A DNA stretch of 64,000 nt, from positions 62,001-126,000 of the forward strand of contig NZ_QZWZ01000001.1 of NCBI RefSeq assembly GCF_003601975.1, in the 5' to 3' direction. This stretch comes from Mesorhizobium waimense (GTDB lineage Bacteria > Pseudomonadota > Alphaproteobacteria > Rhizobiales > Rhizobiaceae). Shown here piece by piece: positions 55,978 through 62,378 of the stretch (position 1 is its first letter; every line of letters starts with the position of its first letter). The notes below the pieces were generated by a model, which saw only the letters and a list, made by a program, of their open reading frames with translations, did not search any database and was not told the origin of the DNA. The position numbers were made by a program, and so were the translations under genes.

Positions 55978-55980
55978 TAG
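54928..55980 (+). CDS. IS630-family transposase
   Basis: A 350-residue transposase in a single intact frame. The N-terminal part has two helix-turn-helix units ([38 protein letters not shown]) and the C-terminal DDE domain has Asp176 (CVDEKSQ), Asp259 ([10 protein letters not shown]) and Glu295 (LNQVERFF). All catalytic residues are present, so it looks active. The stop codon TAG is completed by the flanking target TA. Confidence 0.93.
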   Translation: MGKAAVEIVLTVQERSELEGLVRRRGTAQGLARRAHIVLLASDGIENKEIAARLGAMPNTVGKWRRRFAEQRLDGLYDEPRPGAPRQIGDEEIAETIRLTLETTPRDATHWSLRSMAQAVGHAPSTIHRIWTAFGLQPHRAESFKLSSDALFVEKVRDIVGLYLAPPERALVLCVDEKSQIQALDRTQPCLPMRPGQIERRSHDYTRHGTLSLFAALDAATGKIIGRCFKRHRAREFLTFLREIEANVPADLDIHIVMDNYATHKTSAIRNFFLKRPRWHIHFTPTAASWLNQVERFFANLTEKQIRRGVHRSTQELETAITTYIEAVNADPKPFKWTKSADDILSTIKH

Positions 55981-55991
55981 GGTCCGTTGAG

Positions 55992-56020
55992 ATTTAAGGT
56001 CAGGCCGGCATCACCTGAAT
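55992..56020. repeat. Collapsed copy of the 53225 palindromic repeat
   Basis: The two arms seen at 53225-53239 and 53322-53336 recur here almost back to back: ATTTAAGGTCAGGCCG followed by GCATCACCTGAAT. Only a couple of bases differ. It is immediately to the right of the IS630 element. Confidence 0.5.
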
Positions 56021-56031
56021 ACCGACAGACC

Positions 56032-56382
56032 CTAGAACCAGCGCTCCCTGCGCGGCTCGCTGGCGCTAAGCGCAAGACCCAGCAACAGGCCCGCCGCACC
56101 ACCCAGGATGAAGGCGGACGACACCGTGCCCGGATTGTCGTGAACGACACCCGTCACCGACTGTGCCCTGCTGCGCAGCGCCTGCGCGGTGCGGGAGGCG
56201 CGGTCGGTGGCACTGTCATACCAGCCATTGGCCTCTTCGACCGCCTCTTCGGCCCGCTCGGCCAGCGTCCGGTTGATCTTGTTGATCTCGCGCTTCAGCT
56301 GCGCGACCTGCTTTTCCAGGGCTTCCTGAGCCTCGCGCTGCGTCATTCTCGGTGCCGTGGTTTCGTTCGGGTCGTCGGCCAT
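56032..56382 (-). CDS. Membrane-anchored protein of the ElaB/YqjD/DUF883 type
   Basis: A 116-residue protein. The middle is a helical, charged segment (EALEKQVAQLKREINKINRTLAERAEEAVEEAN) and the C-terminus has one membrane helix with glycine spacing (AFILGGAAGLLLGLALS) ending in basic residues. This is the architecture of ElaB/YqjD proteins, which tether ribosomes or dimerise at the inner membrane; the assignment is by architecture. The ATG has an AAAGGAGAG site. Confidence 0.7.
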   Translation of the reverse strand: MADDPNETTAPRMTQREAQEALEKQVAQLKREINKINRTLAERAEEAVEEANGWYDSATDRASRTAQALRSRAQSVTGVVHDNPGTVSSAFILGGAAGLLLGLALSASEPRRERWF

Positions 56383-56595
56383 TGTTGTCTCTCCTTTGCT
56401 GAAGGGCTCCGGGGGGTCAACGGCGAGCCGCGGCGCATGGTTCCCAACTGACAGCAACCACCCTCTCGGGCCTTGGCCCCAGCCTCGACTCCCGGAGGTT
56501 TCAACACAGCCGGTTGCTGAGCATGATCCCGAAAAGATCAAGCTCCAGCACTGGGATAAAGTCCCATCCTGATCAAATCGGGATGGGACAAGGAT

Positions 56596-56925
56596 CTAGA
56601 ACCGGTAGAAGCCCCAGACACGCCGGCGATAACACCGCCTGCGCCGGTAGCCATAGCGCCAATAGCTGCGGCAGTACCGTCTCCAGACGCGGCGCCTGCG
56701 GCGGCGATATTGGCGGCGGTGCCAGTGGCGATGATAGACAGGCTCCAGATCCGCCTGCGTGCCATCGTCGTCGAAAGGCTCCGTATCCGGCGCGTCGAGC
56801 TCATCGAGAATGCCGTTTCCGACATTTGGAACCCCGGCCACCGCATTGACAGGCCGAACCGCGCTGGCAAGGACCGCGGCTCCCGCAACACCAAACATTG
56901 CCGTCAAGAATGATCGCCGATCCAT
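56596..56925 (-). CDS. Tat-signal protein with Arg/Tyr-rich tail
   Basis: A 109-residue protein. The N-terminus has a twin-arginine signal (MDRRSFLTAMFGVAGAAVLASAVRPVNA), then an acidic linker (LDELDAPDTEPFDDDG), then a C-terminal 40 residues made almost wholly of Arg, Tyr and Trp with two Cys (for example HRHWHRRQYRRRRRR and WGFYRF). Such proteins occur in Mesorhizobium under names like protamine-like protein. Function unknown. A GGGAGG site precedes the ATG. Confidence 0.7.
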   Translation of the reverse strand: MDRRSFLTAMFGVAGAAVLASAVRPVNAVAGVPNVGNGILDELDAPDTEPFDDDGTQADLEPVYHRHWHRRQYRRRRRRVWRRYCRSYWRYGYRRRRCYRRRVWGFYRF

Positions 56926-57009
56926 CAAAACCTCCCGATCTCTAACCAGCGAAAACAAGGCTAGCAAAGGGGAGATAGCGCGCTGGAGGAGAAAGCCTAG
57001 AGGGCGGGC

Positions 57010-57033
57010 TTGGAGGCGGGATTGGAGGCGGGA
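57010..57033. repeat. Two tandem copies of a 12-bp unit
   Basis: TTGGAGGCGGGA at 57010-57021 and again at 57022-57033, in the short gap between the Tat-signal gene and the glycosyltransferase remnant. Confidence 0.5.
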
Positions 57034-57052
57034 TTGGCGGCCTGAAAGGAGC

Positions 57053-57460
57053 CTAGGCGCGCCGCGCAGTGACGCGATTGTAGAGCCACTGAAGAAAGGC
57101 ATAGCTGTGCGGGCTGAGGTCCAGCATGCGTAGCCTGCGGCGGATCCGGCGTTCAGCACGCAGAAGCGCCTCTTCCTGCTGAGGAAAGTAGGGGCGTAAC
57201 ATCTCGAATGCGGCGAGGTTGTCGGCGAGCATGCGTCTGGTTCCGTAGAGAAGCGTCACGCTGTCGCGATGGATTCGATGTGCCGCCATGACGTCGTCAA
57301 TGAATCCGACTTTGCCGCGGCGCGCCGTCAGGACATTCAAAAGCCAGGCAGCAGAGGCGATAGTCGTCGTTCGATACCATCCCGGCAACGCATCGAGCGC
57401 GGCTTTGCGAACCATTGTGGCGCTCTTGGGCGGCGGGCTCAACCGATCGCTGCAACACAC
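57053..57460 (-). pseudogene. Remnant of a family 2 glycosyltransferase (C-terminal part)
   Basis: The 135-codon frame resembles the C-terminal third of family 2 glycosyltransferases: PPPKSATMVRKAALDALPGW, then GKVGFIDDVMAAHRIHRDSVTLLYGT and a helical tail. The N-terminal nucleotide-sugar-binding domain with its DXD motif is absent, and the upstream sequence reads in another frame without a clear match. It is probably a decayed gene left at an island edge. Confidence 0.5.
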
Positions 57461-57678
57461 TCAGCGAACTTCTCCGCAGGGGTCGGATAGAGCAAGGCAG
57501 CATTGGGTCGAGGTCGGATGGCCAGTTCAGTGCTAAATCTGGCGCGCCGGACGAGTTCAAGCAAAGGAGGTTCATCCCATCGACATGGACCCGTGGCCTG
57601 CTCGTGTGCATGAATTTTAAACGAAAATCATTGCAAAATGGAGCGCAGCGTCCTAAGTGGAGGACGAAGGATTTGACG

Positions 57679-58257
57679 ATGTCCGCATTGAACGAACTGA
57701 AGAAGCGGTTGCGACCTGGACAGGTCTATCGGCGCAAGGACCTCGAGAAGTGGTCCACGGCTGTGGATCGCCACCTGCGTCAGCTTGTCGAGGAAGGTCG
57801 GCTCGAGAAGGTTTCGGGCGGACTGTACATGGCTCCGCGCAGCACGCGTTTCGGCAAGGCTCCGGCTGCTGCGGAGAAACTGGTCGAGACGTTCCTCAAG
57901 GACGATCGCTTTCTGATGGTCTCCCCCAGCGCCTATAACAGCCTGGGGGTGGGCACGACCCAGCTCTACAACGAACCGGTGGTCTATAACCTCAAGCGTC
58001 ATGGACGCTTTCAGCTCGGCGGCCGTTTCTACGACTTCCGCAAGAAGCCCTCGGTGCCTGCGAAACTGACCCAGGAAGTGTTGCTGGTCGACCTTCTCCA
58101 GAACCTTGATCGTCTTGCCGAGAACAAGGCCGAGGTGTTGCCTCGCGCCCTCAAGCGCGCCCGCGACATGAACCCCGCTTATCTGGCCAAGGCGGCGCGG
58201 GATTTCGGTTCGGTTCGCGCCGGGCGGCTGGTGAGCCAGGCGCTGGAAGCGGCCTGA
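57679..58257 (+). CDS. AbiEi-type antitoxin / DUF6088-like regulator
   Basis: A 192-residue protein with an N-terminal winged helix (GQVYRRKDLEKWSTAVDRHLRQLVEEGRLEKVSGGLYMAP) typical of AbiEi antitoxins that repress their own operon. The rest (about 55-190) is the AbiEi C-terminal domain. It is followed six bases later by the AbiEii gene, the standard order of the type IV AbiE toxin-antitoxin and phage-abortive system. The ATG at 57679 with AAGG upstream is preferred to longer in-frame starts. Confidence 0.85.
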   Translation: MSALNELKKRLRPGQVYRRKDLEKWSTAVDRHLRQLVEEGRLEKVSGGLYMAPRSTRFGKAPAAAEKLVETFLKDDRFLMVSPSAYNSLGVGTTQLYNEPVVYNLKRHGRFQLGGRFYDFRKKPSVPAKLTQEVLLVDLLQNLDRLAENKAEVLPRALKRARDMNPAYLAKAARDFGSVRAGRLVSQALEAA

Positions 58258-58262
58258 TCCGT

Positions 58263-59170
58263 ATGCCGCTTCTACACGACCTCGGGGACTTCAGCGATCT
58301 GATCACGGTCGTCGCCGCGGACATGAAGATCGATTCCGGCCTGGTCGAGAAGGACTACTGGATCATGCACGCCCTGTGGGGCCTGCAGCAGTTCGGTTTC
58401 CGCTTCGAGCTCAAGGGCGGCACGTCGCTGTCCAAGGGATATCGCCTGATCCACCGGTTCTCCGAAGACATCGACATCCTCATCCATCCGCAAGGCGATC
58501 TGCCGATCGGTAGAAATCACGACAAGCCGGTCCACATCGAACAGCGCCGGGAATTCTTCGACGGCCCCGACTGGACATACCCGGCTTTTTGCGCGCCGAG
58601 CGTGATCAGGCCTTTGACGACCCCACCGGCCGGATGCGCGGCGCTGGAATTCGTCTGATCTATCCGGCGCTCAATCCCTTGCCCGCCGGGCTGAAGGCCG
58701 GCATTCTGCTGGAGGCGGGATTCGATCGGGTCGCGCCCAATCGGGCCTGCCTCATCTCCTCTTGGGCCTACGACCGCGCGGTCGCATCTGGCGTGCCGGA
58801 CCTGATCGACAACCGCGCCGTCGATGTTCTCTGCTATGAGCCCGGCTACACTTTCGTCGAAAAGCTGCAGACCCTCTCCACCAAGTTCCGGCAGCAGCAG
58901 GCTTCCGGAGAGATGCCCGTCAACTTCATGCGCCACTACTACGACGTCTCCTGTCTTCTGGAAGACGAGGGTGTCAAAGCCTTTATCGGCAGGTTCCGAG
59001 GCGGGGATGAGCCGAACCTGCGGCGGAACGAGGCCTTTCGCCTCAGCGACCCTGCGACCCGACAGATCTACGCCGACGCCTATGAGCGAACCCGCGCCCT
59101 CTACTACAGGGACCGGCCTTCACTCGACGCAATCCTCGCTCAGCTGGACGCGCATCTCGATCGATTGTGA
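58263..59170 (+). pseudogene. AbiEii nucleotidyltransferase toxin, frameshifted
   Basis: The N-terminal piece (58263 to about 58568) has VEKDYW, KGGTSLSK (51-58) and the SEDID motif of the AbiEii nucleotidyltransferase. The C-terminal piece continues in the +1 register: RLDIPGFLRAERDQAFDD onward to 59170. Restoring one C in the CCCC run at 58565-58568 joins them into a protein of about 302 residues, family length. As read, translation leaves the frame and stops at 58658, so the toxin is inactive unless this is a sequencing error or a variable tract. Confidence 0.8.
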
Positions 59171-59361
59171 TTCCTTGAGGGTCACCGCGCTGCCGCTTGG
59201 TCGACAAGGGCGAAATGGCAGGCCGTGGTCCTGCCAGCAGGTCAGCGAAGGGGAACTAGACCAAGCCTCCGTCAGTCTGAAATTGCCTTTTTTGCAGTGA
59301 CACTTTGGTGACACTGGCAATTTCTACGAGATGGCACTTTCACCTAAGTCTTTGATTTTAT

Positions 59362-59438
<77 letters not shown>

Positions 59439-59536
59439 CTTCAGGATCGGCGATCTTGAAAACGAACCAGCCGGTGAACCGGCCAGCCACGGCTTCTTAG
59501 CGGAAGGAGCGGCGGGCTTCAACGGGCAATTGGAGG

Positions 59537-59589
59537 TGCGCTGCCTCCTCGCGCAGAGGTCACAGGTTCGAATCCAGCCAGGTGCGCCA
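59537..59589 (+). repeat. Inverted partial copy of the tRNA-Arg 3' half
   Basis: On the plus strand, 59553-59589 matches the last 37 nt of the tRNA-Arg at 34 positions (including GGTTCGAATCC and TGCGCCA), and weaker similarity extends to about 59537. There is no matching 5' half, so this is not a functional tRNA. It is inverted relative to the intact gene, about 100 bases away. Confidence 0.75.
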
Positions 59590-59673
59590 TTTATGTGCCG
59601 AAGGAGAGCCAGATCGAACGGGAAAACAGCCGTCCAACGCGAAGCCAAGCCCGAAGGCCCGCTAGCCTGAAAC

Positions 59674-59697
59674 GAAAAACCCGCCTCGGCGGCGGGT
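59674..59697 (-). terminator. Intrinsic terminator downstream of the DUF1003 gene
   Basis: On the minus strand ACCCGCC pairs with GGCGGGT (59679-59685 with 59691-59697), followed by a run of five T. It lies beyond the dacF-like fragment and would end the DUF1003 transcript. Confidence 0.7.
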
Positions 59698-59800
59698 CGC
59701 TGGCGCAAATCAGCACCATGCACAAATTTATGGCATAATTGCCGTCATCGGGCAACCGATCGCGAGCGCCCGGTTCCGCCCGCAACGGAGCAGCGGCCCC

Positions 59801-59907
59801 TCACGGCAGCTCCGCAAACATCAGCCTCGTCTTCGCATCCGCCATCGGCGTAAGGCTGCAGTCACCTCGACATGGTCGCTGCGCTGGGCGGCCTGTCGGC
59901 GCCTACA
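59801..59907 (-). pseudogene. Degenerate copy of the carboxypeptidase gene 3' end
   Basis: The minus strand reads ADAKTRLMF-AELP-stop at 59801-59840, matching the C-terminus IADAKTRLMFVQQ of the D-Ala-D-Ala carboxypeptidase at 61058-61945. Upstream similarity (RSDHVE versus RNDHVE) continues to about 59907, but in another frame. About 105 bases of the gene end were duplicated and then decayed. Confidence 0.7.
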
Positions 59908-59933
59908 AACATGAAAGCTGGCTCGCGCCGCCC

Positions 59934-60845
59934 TCACTCCCCCGCCTCACTCTTCACAGTCCGCCTCCGGCGCGGCGCCCGCTTCGGCTTCTTAGCGCCG
60001 GTCAGCTCGTGCATGGCGTCCAGCTGCATCTGCTGCATTTCGGCCAGCCGCGTCCACTGGCGCGAGATCAGATAGTCGAGCTTCTCGTGCAGGTGCCGCA
60101 CTTCGAGCTCGGCCTTCAGGTTGACCCGATAGTCGTTGAAGGAGCGCAGCCGGTCCTTGGTCTCCTGCCGCTTCTGGCTCATCATGATGATCGGCGCCTG
60201 GATGGCCGCAATGCAGGAGAGCAAAAGGTTCAAGAGGATGAAGGGGTAGGGATCGAAGGCGCCCACCGTGCCCTCGAGCAGGTTGATGCCGATCCACACC
60301 AAAAGCACGCTGCCGAACGAGATCAGGAACCACCAGCTGCCGCCGAAGGCCGCCATATTGTCGGAGACGCGGTCGGCAAACGTCCGGTGCTCCTCGAACT
60401 CCTCTTCGCTGTTTTCGGAAATCGTGTCCTGCCTGGCGATGCTCTCCACCACCTGCCGGTCCAGCTCGGAGAATTCGCCGTGCTCCTGCTGCAGAAGCTC
60501 CTCCATGTAGCGCATCCGGTAGCGGCCAAGCTCCTCGCGGCTGATGCGGGCGCCGGTCGGCAGATCCGGGTGATCGGAGCGGATCCGGTCGGCCAAGCTC
60601 GGGCGCAAATCGTCGATGCGCACGAGGTCGCGCTTGCGGAATTTCCGACCTGAGATCGCCGACGGTTTCTTCTTCGGCTTTACCCGGGATGCTCCGGGCA
60701 AGGCCGGCTCGGAGTCCGGCACATCAGGTGTTTCGAGGTGCTCGTCCGAACCCTGACCGGTGTCCCCGATAGTCGGCGCCTCGAAATATTCGCCGCCGCT
60801 GTCGTTCTCTGGCTTCTTTTCGGGCGTCTTGGGGGCGGTGCTCAT
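59934..60845 (-). CDS. DUF1003 family membrane protein
   Basis: A 303-residue protein. The first 80 residues are acidic and low-complexity; a soluble segment follows (RFRKRD... to about 165); two membrane helices lie at about 170-190 (WWFLISFGSVLLVWIGINLL) and 205-226; a helical, basic tail ends it. The DUF1003 motif is clear: MAAFGGSWWFLI and FDPYPFILLNLLLSCIAAIQAPIIMMSQKRQ. Function unknown. The ATG at 60845 follows AGGAG; a GTG at 60908 would add 21 residues. Confidence 0.85.
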   Translation of the reverse strand: MSTAPKTPEKKPENDSGGEYFEAPTIGDTGQGSDEHLETPDVPDSEPALPGASRVKPKKKPSAISGRKFRKRDLVRIDDLRPSLADRIRSDHPDLPTGARISREELGRYRMRYMEELLQQEHGEFSELDRQVVESIARQDTISENSEEEFEEHRTFADRVSDNMAAFGGSWWFLISFGSVLLVWIGINLLEGTVGAFDPYPFILLNLLLSCIAAIQAPIIMMSQKRQETKDRLRSFNDYRVNLKAELEVRHLHEKLDYLISRQWTRLAEMQQMQLDAMHELTGAKKPKRAPRRRRTVKSEAGE

Positions 60846-61057
60846 GGGTGCGGGCTCCTGCTGTCGCGCTGCGCCAGACGGTACGCCAGGGCGGCGGAGC
60901 ATATCCACCGTTCGGGCGGATTCCGCATCCCATGTCCGCCTTTTCCGGTCGAGTGGGAGAAGCGGCCGAGCAGCAGCGGTGCGTTCACGATCGCGCGAGA
61001 AGGGCGCCCTTTGCCGCCCTGCGTGCCGAATGTGCCGGCAGGCACGAAGAGCGCGCC

Positions 61058-61945
61058 CTACTGCTGCACGAACATCAGCCGCGTCTTCGCATCGGCGATT
61101 GTTGGCGACAAGCTGCGCTGGATAAGCGCCTCGACATGGTCATTGCGCTGGCGGGCGCTGTCGGCGCCCATCACCACGATGATCAGCTGGCGGCCATCGG
61201 CGCTGTAGGAGGTCACGATGTTGAAGCCGGAGGCCCTGATATAGCCGGTCTTGATGCCGTCGACGCCGCGCACCCGGCCGAGCATGTCGTTGTGGCCGCG
61301 CACCAGCCGCCCGCGGAACATGAAGTCGCTTTCGGAGAAATAGTGGAAATGCTGCGGGAAGCGATTGCGCAGCGCCATGCCCAGCACCGCCATGTCACGC
61401 GCCGTCGTCACCTGGCCGCCGTCGGGCAGGCCCGACGCGTTGCGGAAATTGGTGCTGGTCATGCCGAGCTGGCGCGCCCTGGCCGTCATCATGGCGGCGA
61501 ACTGCTCCTCGCTGCCGCCCAGATATTCGCCGACCGCCACCGCCACGTCATTGGCCGATTTGACAACGATGGCGCGGATCGCAGAATCGACGTCGATGGT
61601 CTCGCCGCGCCGGAACCGCAGTTTGGTCGGCGGCTGCCTGGCGGCATTGTCCGAGACCGGGATCTGCATCTGTTTGCTGACGCGGCCGCTCTCCAGCGCC
61701 TCGAACAGCAGATAGAGCGTCATCATCTTGGTCAGCGAGGCCGGATAGCGCTGCGCCGTCGAGTTGACCTCGAAGAGCTGCTTGCCGGTCCTGGCATCGA
61801 CGACGATCGCCGCATATTTTTGCGGCGCCGCCGGCACCGCCAGCACGGTGTCGGGCGGCGCGGTGGTGCAGCCGGCGACAAGCACCAGCAGGGCAAACAC
61901 GGCCACCAATTTCTGGATGAGCGGGAAGGGACGCTGGTTGGACAA
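61058..61945 (-). CDS. D-alanyl-D-alanine carboxypeptidase (S11 family), lipoprotein
   Basis: Trims pentapeptide stems of peptidoglycan. 295 residues. All three penicillin-binding motifs are present: SLTK (70-73), SAN (130-132) and KTG (232-234). The N-terminus is a lipoprotein signal with lipobox LVAGC (Cys26), so it is anchored by lipid rather than by the C-terminal amphipathic helix of DacA/DacC. Family length is shorter than DacA. A degenerate copy of its 3' end lies downstream beyond the DUF1003 gene. Confidence 0.92.
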   Translation of the reverse strand: MSNQRPFPLIQKLVAVFALLVLVAGCTTAPPDTVLAVPAAPQKYAAIVVDARTGKQLFEVNSTAQRYPASLTKMMTLYLLFEALESGRVSKQMQIPVSDNAARQPPTKLRFRRGETIDVDSAIRAIVVKSANDVAVAVGEYLGGSEEQFAAMMTARARQLGMTSTNFRNASGLPDGGQVTTARDMAVLGMALRNRFPQHFHYFSESDFMFRGRLVRGHNDMLGRVRGVDGIKTGYIRASGFNIVTSYSADGRQLIIVVMGADSARQRNDHVEALIQRSLSPTIADAKTRLMFVQQ

Positions 61946-62378
61946 GGGCTGGACTGTTCTGAACGCGGCTGTTGCTGAGATGCGGCGAAGCTAACGTAAC
62001 GCGTCTGCCGCGTCCATTTGGTTAATACCTGTGATGACGCATTTGCCCAGGTTTCAGAGGCTGGCGCTGCCCCTCACCTGCCTGCCGGCATCCTCTCCCC
62101 GTAAACGGGGCGAGGGACGCTGCGGCAGCGGGTTTCGCCAATTGCCAGCGTTGCAAAGACAGCGCTAGTGCGGCGGCCAGCCCTTTCTCCCCGTCACTAT
62201 ACGGGGAGAAATGCCCGGCAGGGCAATAAGGGGCAGCGCCGGCCCCTGTAGTTGGCGGTTTCCCTCTGCCGCCCACTGCCTCTCACACCCGCCCGCCCCG
62301 AAATCGCCCGCTTCCTGTCCTGTTTTGCTCACGGGGTCGCGCTGCTATTATGCGCGCGGCATTGGCTTGGGGAACGAC
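61946..62378. other. Intergenic region holding a RIME-like element
   Basis: Between the divergent carboxypeptidase and coiled-coil genes. No gene is apparent. Most of it is the repeat at 62063-62240; promoters for both genes presumably lie on either side of it. Confidence 0.5.
62063..62240. repeat. RIME-like palindromic intergenic element
   Basis: A 178-base element bounded by perfect 12-bp inverted repeats, GGCGCTGCCCCT (62063-62074) and AGGGGCAGCGCC (62229-62240). Inside are two hairpins: CCCCGTAAACGGGG, and CTCCCCG...CGGGGAG within 62187-62209. The arms share the CCTGCCGGCA-type sequence of rhizobial intergenic mosaic elements. Confidence 0.7.

Noticed and set aside
57415..57678. Longer start for the AbiEi-like antitoxin
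   Set aside because: The extra 88 residues have no similarity to the family and overlap the glycosyltransferase remnant. The ATG at 57679 has a ribosome site and begins the winged helix.
59511..59589. A second complete tRNA on the plus strand
   Set aside because: Only the 3' half resembles a tRNA; the acceptor 5' strand and D-arm are absent and the T-stem is broken.
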